Translations under genes and position numbers: made by a program | Assembly (NCBI RefSeq): GCF_020783335.1 | Contig: NZ_CP086068.1 | Location: 3,534,001 to 3,598,000 of the forward strand | Source: Mucilaginibacter daejeonensis | Lineage (GTDB): Bacteria > Bacteroidota > Bacteroidia > Sphingobacteriales > Sphingobacteriaceae | Direction: 5' to 3' | Length of the DNA: 64,000 nucleotides | The notes under the pieces: model-generated | Told to the model about the DNA's origin: nothing | The model's database searches: none | Seen by the model: only the letters and a program-made list of their open reading frames with translations | Part shown: piece after piece, positions 16,322 to 26,557 of the stretch | Position numbering within the stretch: position 1 is the stretch's first letter | How the letters are laid out: every line of letters starts with the position of its first letter

Positions 16322-17029
16322 TTAAAAGTTGGGTTTAAGCAGATATTTATTGTAAAAGCGGAAGATGTGCTCCACGGCTTCTTCGGCGGTATCCACCACA
16401 CGGTAAAGGTGCAGGTCATCAGGGCTTATGTTGTTCTCGGCTTTGAGCATCTTCTCTTCAACCCAGTCAAATAAACCTTTCCAATAATCCACACCGATGA
16501 ACACGATCGGGAAACGCGCGATCTTACCGGTTTGGATGAGAGTGATGGCCTCGAATGATTCGTCCATGGTACCAAAACCGCCAGGTAACACGATGAAACC
16601 TTGCGAGTACTTCATGAACATTACTTTACGCACAAAAAAGTAATCGAACTCGAGTAGTTTATCACGGTCGATGTACTTATTATGGAACTGTTCGAAAGGA
16701 AGTTCGATATTCAAACCTACTGATTTGCCACCGGCCTCGTAAGCGCCCTTATTGGCCGCCTCCATAATACCAGGGCCACCGCCCGATATCACGCCGTAAC
16801 CCTGCTCGGTCAACAAGCGGGCACATTCTACCGCACACTCGTAGTACGGGTTCTCGTTCTTAGTACGTGCCGACCCGAATATGGACACGCACGGGCCTAT
16901 CTTGGCCAGTTTCTCAAAACCGTCCACGAACTCGGCCATGATCTTGAAGATCGACCAGCTATCCGTCACTTTGATCTCGTGCCAATCCTGGTTCCTGAAG
17001 GCTTGTCTTATTTTTTCATCACCTGTCAT
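16322..17029 (-). CDS. LOG family (TIGR00730) protein, probable nucleotide phosphoribohydrolase
   Basis: A 235-residue member of the LOG family, whose studied members cleave N-glycosidic bonds in nucleoside monophosphates, including cytokinin ribotides. The defining PGGFGTMDE motif is present near residue 155, preceded by SGGGPGIMEAANKGA, both forming the nucleotide pocket. There is no signal peptide. It lies 20 bases downstream of the symporter gene and is probably co-transcribed with it. Substrate is not predictable; a housekeeping AMP-type activity is as likely as hormone production. Confidence 0.9.
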   Translation of the reverse strand: MTGDEKIRQAFRNQDWHEIKVTDSWSIFKIMAEFVDGFEKLAKIGPCVSIFGSARTKNENPYYECAVECARLLTEQGYGVISGGGPGIMEAANKGAYEAGGKSVGLNIELPFEQFHNKYIDRDKLLEFDYFFVRKVMFMKYSQGFIVLPGGFGTMDESFEAITLIQTGKIARFPIVFIGVDYWKGLFDWVEEKMLKAENNISPDDLHLYRVVDTAEEAVEHIFRFYNKYLLKPNF

Positions 17030-17049
17030 TATCTGTCTTGTCTAAGTTG

Positions 17050-18534
17050 TTATAACGCTAATACCCTCGTTTTTGCTTTAGAGGTAAGCAGCAAACTTAC
17101 AAAAGTGATCAGACCATTCACAATGATCAACTCATTATCGAAAACATAGCCTCCTAAAATGTTCTTCGACTCGGTGCTCAAGAAGTAACAAACAGCTGGC
17201 GAAATGAGACAAATGAACGGCACCAGCTTATCATTCACCTGGCGGCTACTCATGAACAGGCCAAAACCATAAAGCCCTAATAGCGGCCCGTAAGTGTACG
17301 AAGCCACCTTGAATATGGCGCTTACCACAGCATCGTTGTTAACCGCGTTGAACAAAATAATGGTGAGGAACATGAGTGCCGAAAAGGCGATATGCACATA
17401 ATGACGGGTGCGTACCATGGCCTTACTATTCTTGTCCTCTTTTTTATCAAAGTTCAAAAAGTCAACGCAGAACGAAGTAGTGAGGGCCGTTAACGCCGAA
17501 TCGGTAGTGGCAAAAGTGGCAGCCGTAAGCCCAAGCATGAACACGATGGCCGGTGCCAAGCCCAGGTATTTTAAAGCGATGGTCGGGTACAGATAATCGG
17601 TCTTCTCTACCGTGATGCCATTTTTTGCGGCATACAGGTATAACAATGCACCCACACTCAGGAAGAAGATGTTGATCACCACGAACACCGCGGTAAAGCT
17701 GAACATGTTCTTTTGTGCTTCGCCGATGTTCTTACAGCTCAGGTTCTTTTGCATCAGGTCCTGGTCAAGGCCGGTCATGGCCACGGTGATGAACAAACCA
17801 CCCAGGAACTGTTTGCTCAGATGCAGCTTACTGCTCAGGAAATCATTGGTGAAGAATATCTTGCTGTAGCTGCTCTCTTTGATCGCCTCGGCCGCCTGGA
17901 AGATGTTCATATCCAAACTGCGGCAAATGAAGTATATGGAAAGGAACACCGACGACACCAGGAACAGCGTTTGCAAGCTGTCGGTAATGATGATCGTTTT
18001 TAACCCGCCCTTGAACGTGTACGACCAGATGAGCAGCAGGCAGAATAGCACCGTTGCCCAGAATGGGATGCCATAGCTATCAAAAATGAAGCGCTGCAAT
18101 ACGATCACCACCAGGTACAACCTGAACGATGAACCGATGGTACGGCTGATCAAAAATATGGTAGCCGCTGTTTTATAGCTCCACCGGCCCAATGCGCTTT
18201 CAATGTAGCTGTAGATAGACGTTAGCTTCATGCGGTAGTACAAAGGAAGCAGCACCGTAGCAATGATGATAAACCCCGCCGCATTACCCAGCACGAATTG
18301 AAAGTAAGCGAACTGATCACCGCCGGGCGCCCCTACCTTGCCCGGAACGGATATGAATGTCACACCACTGAGCGCTGTACCGATCATACCAAAGGCCACC
18401 AGGTACCATTTGGAATTACGGTTGGCCACAAAAAAGGCATCATTATCTGACGAGTTGCGCGACGTGAGGTACGAGATCAGGATCAGTACCAAAAAATATC
18501 CGGCGATGAATAATAGTAATACTCCGGGCGACAT
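17050..18534 (-). CDS. Sodium:solute symporter (SSS family)
   Basis: A 494-residue membrane transporter with about 13 hydrophobic segments. The family segments GTALSGVTFISVPG (near residue 55) and TAATFATTDSALTALTTSF (near residue 340) are characteristic of the sodium/solute symporter fold, which couples sodium entry to uptake of sugars, amino acids or similar solutes. It precedes the LOG gene by 20 bases. No catabolic genes that would reveal its solute are nearby. Confidence 0.9.
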   Translation of the reverse strand: MSPGVLLLFIAGYFLVLILISYLTSRNSSDNDAFFVANRNSKWYLVAFGMIGTALSGVTFISVPGKVGAPGGDQFAYFQFVLGNAAGFIIIATVLLPLYYRMKLTSIYSYIESALGRWSYKTAATIFLISRTIGSSFRLYLVVIVLQRFIFDSYGIPFWATVLFCLLLIWSYTFKGGLKTIIITDSLQTLFLVSSVFLSIYFICRSLDMNIFQAAEAIKESSYSKIFFTNDFLSSKLHLSKQFLGGLFITVAMTGLDQDLMQKNLSCKNIGEAQKNMFSFTAVFVVINIFFLSVGALLYLYAAKNGITVEKTDYLYPTIALKYLGLAPAIVFMLGLTAATFATTDSALTALTTSFCVDFLNFDKKEDKNSKAMVRTRHYVHIAFSALMFLTIILFNAVNNDAVVSAIFKVASYTYGPLLGLYGFGLFMSSRQVNDKLVPFICLISPAVCYFLSTESKNILGGYVFDNELIIVNGLITFVSLLLTSKAKTRVLAL

Positions 18535-18696
18535 GGGCTACTTGGTTTAAATATGTTTAGTAAAAGTAAGGGTTAAAACTAATACAAAAGAGTTGAACTG
18601 CCTAATAAGCGATCGCATTATTATGCATGTTGTGTAAAACAACAGGCAACAACTGGCGACACCCATGAAACATCCCGCTGTTCGGCCTATTTTTTG

Positions 18697-18704
18697 TAAA
18701 TTTG
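18697..18704 (+). promoter_or_regulatory. TAnnTTTG -7 box directly before recR
   Basis: TAAATTTG matches the consensus exactly and ends 5 bases before the recR ATG at 18710. A convincing -33 TTG is not seen. If used, the recR message would be leaderless or nearly so. Confidence 0.45.
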
Positions 18705-18709
18705 AACTT

Positions 18710-19327
18710 ATGAATTTTTCTTCGAAGTTGTTGGAAAATGCGGTGACCGAATTTGCTAAACTGCCCGGTGTTGGGCCTAAGACCGCGCTCAGGCTGGTGC
18801 TGCACCTGCTTGATCAGGACAAGCCCGACGTGGAGCGCTTTAGCACGGCGATCACCAAGCTGCGCAACGAGATACAGCACTGCCGCGTTTGCCACAACAT
18901 CTCTGACCATTCCATTTGCGAGATATGCAGCTCCAAGAAGCGCGATCACACCACCATATGTGTAGTAGAAGATACACGCGATGTGATGGCTATTGAGAAC
19001 ACTGATCAGTATAATGGTGTGTACCATGTGCTGGGAGGCCTCATTTCGCCTATGGATGGCGTGGGCCCGGCCGACCTGGAAGTGACCTCTTTGGTGACCC
19101 GCATCAGCGAGAATGAGGTCAAAGAAGTGATATTTGCCCTGAGTGCGACCATGGAGGGCGATACCACCATTTTTTATTTGCATAAAAAGCTTAAAGATCA
19201 GCAAATAAGCATCTCGACCATTGCCCGTGGCATAGCGTTTGGAGGTGAACTGGAGTACGTGGATGAGATAACCTTAGGCAGGTCTATCGCCACCCGCGTA
19301 CCTTACGAAGGTTCGCTCTCCAAATAA
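18710..19327 (+). CDS. recR: Recombination mediator protein RecR
   Basis: RecR acts with RecO and RecF in loading RecA at gaps. The 205-residue protein has the helix-hairpin-helix KLPGVGPKTALRLV, a four-cysteine zinc finger (CRVC...CEIC near residues 57-72) and a Toprim domain starting ICVVEDTRDV, with GGLISPMDGVGP. An in-frame ATG at 18665 gives 15 more residues, but the ATG at 18710 fits the family N-terminus and lies just after a -7 box. The next gene follows at 5 bases. Confidence 0.96.
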   Translation: MNFSSKLLENAVTEFAKLPGVGPKTALRLVLHLLDQDKPDVERFSTAITKLRNEIQHCRVCHNISDHSICEICSSKKRDHTTICVVEDTRDVMAIENTDQYNGVYHVLGGLISPMDGVGPADLEVTSLVTRISENEVKEVIFALSATMEGDTTIFYLHKKLKDQQISISTIARGIAFGGELEYVDEITLGRSIATRVPYEGSLSK

Positions 19328-19332
19328 CACAC

Positions 19333-20178
19333 ATGCAACTATCTGTCATCATCGTCAACCACAACCAATGCAGGCTGCTACACCGCTCGTTAACGGCTCT
19401 CCGCCCTGCGTTGCAACACCTGGAGGCCGAGATCATGGTGATAGATAATGCCTCTTCAGACCGCTCACTGCACATGCTGCAAGCCGAGTTCGGCGAGGTG
19501 CAGGTGATGCCTAACAGCACCGACGAAGGCTTTTCCGCACCGGTGAACCGGGCCATCAAAAAAGCCAAAGGCAGTTACGTGCTGGTGATGCATCCCAGCA
19601 TCGTGAATGGTGAGGACACCCTCGACAAAACACTCAGCTTTATGGACGAGCATCAGCACACCGCAGGGATCACCGTACGTGTGTTGGATGCCGAAGGCCA
19701 CTTTGTGAAAGGCTCCAAAAAGGCCATGCCCGAGGAATGGGTCAAGTTCTTCCGCTTCACCGGGCTTTCCAGATTGTTCTCCAGGTCAAAGCTATTCAGT
19801 CCGCACTACGAGCCAGGTTGGGATGAGGAATTTGAAAATACCGAGACCGACGTGCTTAACAGCTGCTTTATGCTGCTCAGGCGCTCGGCACTGATGGAAG
19901 TGGACGCCTTTGATGAGCGTTTCCCGATATTCGGTTACGATATCGACCTCTCTTACCGTTTAAGGCTGGCCGGTTACCAGACCTACTATTTCGCCCGCAC
20001 GTTTGTGATCCAACAAGCCATGGCACCGGCGGCGCAATTTAGCCTGCGGTACGTCCGCAACTTTTACGGTGCAATGCTTACTTTTGCTGCTAAATACTTG
20101 TTCAGGATGCCCGAGCTGCGTTTAAAGACCATGCCGGGTGCCCCTACCACAGCAGCAGCATATGGCATCAAACAATAA
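19333..20178 (+). CDS. Glycosyltransferase family 2 protein
   Basis: A 281-residue GT-A fold enzyme of family GT2 (rhamnosyltransferase-like group). The N-terminus MQLSVIIVNHNQ, the nucleotide site VIDNASSD and FGYDIDLSYRLRLAGY, which carries the acidic catalytic region, are typical. The DxD metal site seems replaced by VMHPS, which some GT2 members also vary. It follows recR closely and overlaps the next SDR gene by 17 bases. It probably transfers a sugar in surface polysaccharide or lipid synthesis; donor and acceptor are unknown. Confidence 0.85.
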   Translation: MQLSVIIVNHNQCRLLHRSLTALRPALQHLEAEIMVIDNASSDRSLHMLQAEFGEVQVMPNSTDEGFSAPVNRAIKKAKGSYVLVMHPSIVNGEDTLDKTLSFMDEHQHTAGITVRVLDAEGHFVKGSKKAMPEEWVKFFRFTGLSRLFSRSKLFSPHYEPGWDEEFENTETDVLNSCFMLLRRSALMEVDAFDERFPIFGYDIDLSYRLRLAGYQTYYFARTFVIQQAMAPAAQFSLRYVRNFYGAMLTFAAKYLFRMPELRLKTMPGAPTTAAAYGIKQ

Positions 20179-20977
20179 AGTAGCGATCATTACCGGCGCA
20201 TCGTCGGGTATAGGCAAGGCGTTGGCTTATGAAATGGCTCGTCGCGGTTATGACCTTGTACTTGGCGCACGCCAGTTCGTTACCTTGTGTGAGATAACCC
20301 AAGACATCGAGAAAAATTTCAGTACCAAAGCCGTTGCAGTGCAATGTGATGTGAGCGTGGAAGAGGACTGTGCCCACCTGATCAAGCAGACCATCCTGAC
20401 CTTTGGCCGCATCGATGTATTGGTGAACAATGCCGGCATCTCTATGCGTGCCCTGTTTAAAGACCTCGACCTCGACGTTCTACGCAAGTTGATGGATGTT
20501 AACTTTTGGGGTACGGTTTACTGCACCAAATACGCCATACCCGAGCTGCTGAAAAGCAAAGGCACCGTGGTCGGTGTATCTTCCATAGCTGGCTTTAAAG
20601 GTTTGCCGGGCCGTACGGGTTACTCAGCCTCTAAATTTGCCATGAATGGTTTTTTGGATGCGCTACGAGTTGAAAATCTCAAGACCGGCGTACACGTCAT
20701 GACCGCCTGCCCGGGTTTCACGGCTTCCAACATCCGTAACACGGCCCTCAACAGCGAAGCCAAACAACAGGGCGAAAGCAGCATGGACGAGGACAAAATG
20801 ATGAGCGCCGAAGAAGTGGCCGCCAAGATCGCCGATGGCATCGATAAACGTACCCGCACGCTCATCCTCACCAGCCAGGGCAAGCTGACCGCGCTGCTCA
20901 CCAAGTTCATCCCCGGCTTTGTAGATAAGAAAGTGTATGAGCTATTCTCGAAAGAAAAGAACTCATTATTAAAGTGA
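20162..20977 (+). CDS. SDR family NAD(P)-dependent oxidoreductase
   Basis: A 271-residue classical short-chain dehydrogenase. The cofactor site is TGASSGIGKA, NNAG follows, and the catalytic residues are Ser in SSIAG with Tyr and Lys in YSASKFA. A longer GTG-initiated frame exists at 20138, but the ATG at 20162 gives the standard MASNNKVAIITG start. It overlaps the glycosyltransferase gene in another frame, so the two are translationally linked. The substrate is unknown; the C-terminal hydrophobic helix suggests a lipid-like or membrane-associated substrate (inference). Confidence 0.88.
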   Translation: MASNNKVAIITGASSGIGKALAYEMARRGYDLVLGARQFVTLCEITQDIEKNFSTKAVAVQCDVSVEEDCAHLIKQTILTFGRIDVLVNNAGISMRALFKDLDLDVLRKLMDVNFWGTVYCTKYAIPELLKSKGTVVGVSSIAGFKGLPGRTGYSASKFAMNGFLDALRVENLKTGVHVMTACPGFTASNIRNTALNSEAKQQGESSMDEDKMMSAEEVAAKIADGIDKRTRTLILTSQGKLTALLTKFIPGFVDKKVYELFSKEKNSLLK

Positions 20978-21063
20978 TACACGCCTGATACCGCTGGCAG
21001 AGATAGGCAGTGGTCACTTCAGATAAGCCGCCTCGTTTCTGTTTTTTTTGGTAATTTGCCCCC

Positions 21064-22335
21064 ATGGAACAACCTGCACAACCTAAACGTGAGGCTGCTT
21101 TAGGCTTTATTTTTATCACTCTCCTGATCGATATCACAGGCTTCGGCATCGTGATACCGGTATTCCCCAAGCTTATCCAGCATCTCATTCATGGTGACCT
21201 GAGCCAGGCCTCACGCTACAGCGGTTGGTTGCTGGCCATCTATTCGATCATGCAATTTATCTTTTCGCCGGTGATCGGTAACCTGAGCGATAAATATGGC
21301 CGCCGCCCCGTGCTGCTGGCCTCGCTGTTAGGTTTCAGTATCGATTATGTGTTCCTGGCCTTTGCACCCAACATTTGGTGGCTATTCGTGGGTCGAATGA
21401 TCGCGGGTATCACCGGGGCCAGCTTCACCACGGCATCTGCCTACATTGCCGATGTGAGCGCGCCTGAAAAACGCGCACAGAACTTCGGTATCATCGGTGC
21501 GGCCTTTGGTCTGGGCTTCATCATTGGCCCGGTGCTGGGCGGTGTATTGGGTGCTTACAGCACTAAATTACCGTTCCTGACCGCTGCCGGTTTAGCGATC
21601 CTGAATGCTATATATGGCTACTTCATCCTGCCCGAATCATTATCCAAAGAGAACCGTCGTCCGTTCGATTGGAAACGCGCCAACCCGGTAGGTTCGCTCA
21701 TGCAACTCAAGAAGCATTCGGAAGTGAGTGGGTTGGTAGCTTCTCTTATCCTCATTTACATCGCCGGCCATGCCGTGCAAAGCACCTGGACCTATTTCAC
21801 CATGGAGCGTTTCAACTGGGGCGAAAAGACCGTTGGTTATTCGCTGGGCTTAGTGGGTTTACTATCGGGCCTCGTACAAGGTTTGCTCATTAGGGCCACC
21901 CTGCCTAAACTGGGCATGAAAAAGAGCATTGCTATTGGCCTGCTGCTGTATAGCATCGGCTTGTTCCTGTTCGCTTTCGCTAACCAAAGCTGGATGATGT
22001 TCGCCATATTGGTGCCTTACTGCCTGGGCGGTATAGCCGGACCGGCCTTGCAAGGGCTGATCAGCAACCAGATCCCACCTAACGAGCAGGGCGAATTGCA
22101 AGGCGGATTGACCAGTTTGATGAGCGTGACATCGATAGTTGGTCCGCCGTTAATGACCACGCTTTTTGCCTGGTTCACCAGCAAGAACGCGCCGGTGGCC
22201 TTCCCTGGGGCACCGTTCTTAGCGGGTGGTATATTGATGCTGCTGAGCACTTTGTTGGCCATCCGTAGCTTCCGCAAAGCACGTATCGTTGATGCCACCC
22301 AACCATCATCTGCTGATATTCCTGCACATGGTTAA
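21064..22335 (+). CDS. TetA-like MFS transporter, copy 1
   Basis: A 423-residue major facilitator with 12 predicted membrane helices, of the TetA/TCR drug-antiporter group. Motif [15 protein letters not shown] lies in the first cytoplasmic loop and the motif C-like [15 protein letters not shown] in helix 5. It is a tandem paralogue of the next gene: most motifs, including FDWKRANP in the central loop and GPALQG near the end, are shared. A TAATTTG stretch sits 5 bases before the ATG. It probably exports a small toxic compound; tetracycline is not demonstrated. Confidence 0.88.
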   Translation: MEQPAQPKREAALGFIFITLLIDITGFGIVIPVFPKLIQHLIHGDLSQASRYSGWLLAIYSIMQFIFSPVIGNLSDKYGRRPVLLASLLGFSIDYVFLAFAPNIWWLFVGRMIAGITGASFTTASAYIADVSAPEKRAQNFGIIGAAFGLGFIIGPVLGGVLGAYSTKLPFLTAAGLAILNAIYGYFILPESLSKENRRPFDWKRANPVGSLMQLKKHSEVSGLVASLILIYIAGHAVQSTWTYFTMERFNWGEKTVGYSLGLVGLLSGLVQGLLIRATLPKLGMKKSIAIGLLLYSIGLFLFAFANQSWMMFAILVPYCLGGIAGPALQGLISNQIPPNEQGELQGGLTSLMSVTSIVGPPLMTTLFAWFTSKNAPVAFPGAPFLAGGILMLLSTLLAIRSFRKARIVDATQPSSADIPAHG

Positions 22336-22382
22336 AACAAACCGCCCTTAACCACCTTTAAAAATGGTTATGATATATCAAA

Positions 22383-23621
22383 ATGACCGAGACCGTTAAG
22401 CACAAGCGCCCCGCCGCACTAAGTTTCATCTTTGTGACGGTATTTGTTGATACGCTTGGCTTAGGGGTGATCATCCCGGTGTTGCCCAAGTTATTGGAAA
22501 TATTGGGCCATGCCGATATAAGCGGGGCCACCCAATTGAGCGGCTACCTTACCTTCGCTTATGCGGCCATGCAGTTCATCTTTTCGCCGGTGCTGGGCAA
22601 CCTGAGCGATCGCTATGGCCGCAGGCCGGTGCTGCTTACCTCACTGGTAGGTTTCGGTATCGATTACCTGTTCATGGCCTTTGCCCCTTCCCTGTTCTGG
22701 CTTTTTGTGGGACGCATCGTGGCGGGCATAGCCGGTGCCAGCAGTACCACAGCTACCGCTTACATTGCCGATGTAAGTACCGGCGATAACCGCGCGGCCA
22801 ACTTTGGCCTGGTAGGCGCCGCCACTGGTTTGGGTTTTATTTGCGGGATAGGTTTGGGTGGATACCTGGGCGATGTAGGCATCAAGATACCTTTTATGGC
22901 CGCGGCCGGTATGGCGTTGCTTAACGCACTTTACGGCTTTTTTGTACTGCCCGAATCATTACCGGTAGAGCATCGCCGGGCGTTCGACTGGAAACGCGCC
23001 AACCCGATCAGCTCCCTTACCCGTTTGGGCATGTACCCAACCATAGCCGGACTGATCAGCGCATTCACCCTGGTATACGTAGCCACCAAAGCGGTAGAGA
23101 CCGTGCTGGCCTTCTTTTTGATCGAGAAATTTCATTGGACCATGAGCAGCATCAGTACGCTGGGAATCTTCATTGGTGTGCTGCTGGTGGGTATACAAGG
23201 CTTTTTGATCCGCTGGGTGATACCCCGTTTGGGTCAGGAACGCAGCATCACTTTCGGGTTATTATTTTACGCCATAGGGCTCATCCTGATCGCTTTTGCC
23301 AACCATGGTTGGTTAATGTACCTGTACATGATCCCGTATTGCCTTGGCGGTATATCGGGCCCGGCCTTGCAGGGTATGATCACCAGCCATGTACCCTCTA
23401 ATGAGCAGGGCGAATTGCAGGGGGCGCTTACCAGTTTGCAAAGTATCACCACGGTCATCGGTCCGCTGCTAATGACCAGTTTGTTCGCGCATTTCACCAA
23501 CCCTAAGCTGTCGTCCATTTACTTCCCGGGGGCACCGTACCTTTTGGGAGCCATACTGATGCTGATCAGTACACTGATCGCGGCACGTAATTTTAAACGC
23601 TCGGCACCGGCCAACTCATGA
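22383..23621 (+). CDS. TetA-like MFS transporter, copy 2
   Basis: A 412-residue paralogue of the preceding transporter with the same motif A ([14 protein letters not shown]), [11 protein letters not shown] loop and GISGPALQGM segment. It starts 47 bases after copy 1 and is likely co-transcribed. The two differ most in helices 7-8, which could alter the substrate. Tandem duplication within a lineage is the simplest explanation. Confidence 0.88.
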   Translation: MTETVKHKRPAALSFIFVTVFVDTLGLGVIIPVLPKLLEILGHADISGATQLSGYLTFAYAAMQFIFSPVLGNLSDRYGRRPVLLTSLVGFGIDYLFMAFAPSLFWLFVGRIVAGIAGASSTTATAYIADVSTGDNRAANFGLVGAATGLGFICGIGLGGYLGDVGIKIPFMAAAGMALLNALYGFFVLPESLPVEHRRAFDWKRANPISSLTRLGMYPTIAGLISAFTLVYVATKAVETVLAFFLIEKFHWTMSSISTLGIFIGVLLVGIQGFLIRWVIPRLGQERSITFGLLFYAIGLILIAFANHGWLMYLYMIPYCLGGISGPALQGMITSHVPSNEQGELQGALTSLQSITTVIGPLLMTSLFAHFTNPKLSSIYFPGAPYLLGAILMLISTLIAARNFKRSAPANS

Positions 23622-23707
23622 AACCCGAGGCGTCCATCAGTCAGCAACATGACCGATTTGGCGGCCCTGAACTATTTATCTACATTAGTACATCTGTTCA
23701 GCCTTTC

Positions 23708-26149
23708 ATGAAGTTACTTAAAGCGTTATTATCGGTAGGGTTAACACTTGCCCTGATCTGGGCCTTGCAGACCAGGTTCGGCCCTGTGCCACCGGTGGGC
23801 AAGTTCCTGAACCCGCAAACCGGCTTCTGGCAAAATGCCGAAAGTCGGAACATCAAACCCGAGGAGGACCTGCAGCTTACCGGCCTCAATGACCAGGTGA
23901 CCATCAAATTCGATGAGCACCGCGTTCCCCACATATTTGCCCGTAACGAACATGACCTGTACTACGCCCAGGGTTACGTTACCGCGCGTGACCGACTTTG
24001 GCAAATGGACATGCAAACACGCGCCGCATCAGGCCGCTTATCGGAAGTGGTGGGCACACGTGCCCTTGAGCTCGACCGCTATCGCCGACGCATGGGCATG
24101 GGTTATGGTGCCGAGCAAGCCATTGCCGAAATGATGAAAGACCCGCGTACCCGCCGTAGCATCGAGGCTTATACCGATGGCATTAACCAATACATCCGTG
24201 ATCTGACCATCCGCAACTACCCTATCGAGTTCAAACTGCTCGACTATAAACCCGAGGAATGGAAGCCGATCAATTGTGCTTACCTGCTCAAGGCCATGAC
24301 CGAAACGCTGGCCGGTGGTACCGACGAACTGGCCATGACCAATACGCTGAACCATTTTGGCGCAGCCGTGACCAACGACCTCTTCCCTGATCAAAGCTTT
24401 CAGCAAGACCCGATCATTCCTGTGGGCACCAAGTGGAACTCTAAGCCGCTACCTATCCCCCAGCCTTCAAAGGCGTTCAAGGATATGATGATGACAGGCG
24501 GTAAATTATCCCAAGGAAAATCGGAGGGCATAGGCAGCAATAACTGGGCGGTATCGGGCAGTAAAACGGCCAGCGGCTTCCCTATACTGGCCAACGATCC
24601 GCATTTACATCTAACTTTCCCTTCCATTTGGTACCAGGTGCAGCTTACCGCACCGGGTGTGAACGTTTACGGTGCATCGTTACCTGGAGCGCCTAACGTG
24701 ATCATTGGCTATAACCAAAAAGTTAGCTGGGGCGTTACCAATGTGGATGCAGATGTGTTGGATTGGTACCGCATCAAATTCAAGGACAAGAGCCGCAATG
24801 AATACTGGTACAATGGCCGCTGGAACAAGACCACCCGCCGCAAGGAAGTGATCGGTGTGCGCGGCGAAACGCCCCACACCGAGGAAGTGATATACACTCG
24901 CTTTGGCCCGGTAGCTTATGAGGACGATGCCCAGAAGCCCACCAAGGCTCCCAATGATGTGCCCACCGGCGCAGCCGTTCGCTGGATAGCCCATGAACGC
25001 TCAAACGACCTGCTCACCTTTTACCTGCTCAACCGATCCGCCAATTATGCCGACTACCGCAAGGCGCTGGCCACCTACACTGCACCGGCCCAAAACTTTG
25101 TTTTTGCCAGTGCCGACAATGATATAGCCATTACGCCCAACGGCCGCTACCCGCTTAAGTACCGCGATCAGGGCAAATTTGTACTGGATGGCACCGACCC
25201 CGCCGACGATTGGCATGGCTGGATACCCGCCGACCAGAACCCGACAGTGAAGAACCCGCCACGTGGCTTTGTAAGTTCGGCCAACCAATCTTCTACCGAT
25301 GCCACTTACCCATACTACCTGAACTGGCAGTTTGGCCCCTACCAGCGTGGTGCCCGCATCAATGGCAGGCTGGCCGCCATGAACAAGATCACGATAGATA
25401 GCATGCGCACCCTGCAGACCGATAATTACAGCATCACCGCACGCGATATACTACCTACCCTGCTCAACAATCTGAAAGGTACTAAACTGGACACTGACCA
25501 GCAGCAGGCCCTTGATCTGTTGACCAAGTGGGACCTGTATTACAACGCAAACTCGGCCGCGGCCACCATATTTGACCGCTGGTGGGAAAACCTTTACCAA
25601 CTGATATGGAAGGATGAGTTTGAGGTGAAAGGCGTATCATTACAGATACCATCACGTGATCGAACCATCAAGTTGCTAACCACCGAGCCGGGCTCCAAAT
25701 GGTTCGATGAAGTGAGCACGCCAACCACCGAGACCTGTGCTGATATGGTACAAAAGGCCTTTAAGCGAACCGTGACCGACCTGGTGCGCGATCATGGCAA
25801 AAAGCCACAAGACTGGCAGTGGGGCACCGTAAGGCCGGTCGAGATCGGTCATTTGGCCAGTCTACCGGGTTTTGGGTCGGGCAAATTCGCCTCAGGAGGC
25901 AACCGTGGTATCGTGAACGCCATATCAGGCAGCAACGGCCCATCGTGGCGTATGGTGGTGCAGATGGGCCCGCAGGTGAAGGGTTATGGCATCTACCCTG
26001 GCGGGCAGTCAGGTAATCCGGGCAGTTTTTACTATACCGATATGCTGCAGACCTGGAAGAACGGCGAACTGAACGAACTGTTGTTCATGCGATCACCCGA
26101 TGAACGGTCGCAGCGCATCAGCTCCACCTTGATCATGACCAAAAAGTAA
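23708..26149 (+). CDS. Penicillin acylase family (Ntn) hydrolase
   Basis: An 813-residue exported Ntn hydrolase of family S45, which processes itself into alpha and beta chains and cleaves amide bonds in beta-lactams, acyl-homoserine lactones or related amides. An N-terminal signal or anchor (residues 1-20) is followed by the alpha part with DxxPHIFARNEHDLYYAQGY. The nucleophile is Ser277 at GSNNW; FVSSANQ and RWWENLYQ follow later. A GTG or ATG at 23618 gives 30 extra residues but hides the signal peptide, so 23708 is preferred. It follows the two MFS genes; its substrate is unknown. Confidence 0.9.
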   Translation: MKLLKALLSVGLTLALIWALQTRFGPVPPVGKFLNPQTGFWQNAESRNIKPEEDLQLTGLNDQVTIKFDEHRVPHIFARNEHDLYYAQGYVTARDRLWQMDMQTRAASGRLSEVVGTRALELDRYRRRMGMGYGAEQAIAEMMKDPRTRRSIEAYTDGINQYIRDLTIRNYPIEFKLLDYKPEEWKPINCAYLLKAMTETLAGGTDELAMTNTLNHFGAAVTNDLFPDQSFQQDPIIPVGTKWNSKPLPIPQPSKAFKDMMMTGGKLSQGKSEGIGSNNWAVSGSKTASGFPILANDPHLHLTFPSIWYQVQLTAPGVNVYGASLPGAPNVIIGYNQKVSWGVTNVDADVLDWYRIKFKDKSRNEYWYNGRWNKTTRRKEVIGVRGETPHTEEVIYTRFGPVAYEDDAQKPTKAPNDVPTGAAVRWIAHERSNDLLTFYLLNRSANYADYRKALATYTAPAQNFVFASADNDIAITPNGRYPLKYRDQGKFVLDGTDPADDWHGWIPADQNPTVKNPPRGFVSSANQSSTDATYPYYLNWQFGPYQRGARINGRLAAMNKITIDSMRTLQTDNYSITARDILPTLLNNLKGTKLDTDQQQALDLLTKWDLYYNANSAAATIFDRWWENLYQLIWKDEFEVKGVSLQIPSRDRTIKLLTTEPGSKWFDEVSTPTTETCADMVQKAFKRTVTDLVRDHGKKPQDWQWGTVRPVEIGHLASLPGFGSGKFASGGNRGIVNAISGSNGPSWRMVVQMGPQVKGYGIYPGGQSGNPGSFYYTDMLQTWKNGELNELLFMRSPDERSQRISSTLIMTKK

Positions 26150-26184
26150 GAACACGGGCATAAAGCCTTAATAAGAAACTATCA

Positions 26185-26538
26185 ATGCTTTTTTTCCTCA
26201 TATTCATCCTTTGTTTGGCCACCAGCTATGTGCTGCCGTGGTGGGCTGTGGCCATAATCGCTTTCGTGGCATCGGTATATGCAGGTAAGCGTCCCGGGCA
26301 GGCCTTTTGGTCGGGCTTTGGCTCGGTGTTTTTTGTGTGGATGATATTGGCCATCTTTAAAAGCATCCCTAACGATCACATGCTGGTGATGCGCGTTGCC
26401 GCGTTATTTGGGCTGCCTAACTGGATCCTCCTCTTACTGATGACAGCCATCATTGGCGGCTTAGTAGGCGGTATGTCGGCCCTGTCGGGATTGATGGTGA
26501 AACGGTTATTTGAGAAGGAACCGACGGTCGCAAATTGA
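26185..26538 (+). CDS. Small integral membrane protein
   Basis: A 117-residue protein with about three to four hydrophobic helices: MLFFLIFILCLATSYVLPWW, a FVVWM-type segment near residue 48 and a Gly-rich helix near 85-105. I do not recognise a family. It starts 35 bases after the acylase stop codon and is likely the last gene of that unit. Nothing points to a specific function. Confidence 0.6.
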   Translation: MLFFLIFILCLATSYVLPWWAVAIIAFVASVYAGKRPGQAFWSGFGSVFFVWMILAIFKSIPNDHMLVMRVAALFGLPNWILLLLMTAIIGGLVGGMSALSGLMVKRLFEKEPTVAN

Positions 26539-26557
26539 TCGGTGAGCAGCGTTACAG

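Noticed and set aside
18602-19204. A 200-residue minus-strand frame opposite recR
   Set aside because: RecR has an intact zinc finger and Toprim domain on the plus strand, so this is a shadow.
21064-22335. A tetracycline-resistance gene
   Set aside because: The TetA-like group contains many pumps of unknown specificity, and the tandem copies look chromosomal, so resistance is not claimed.
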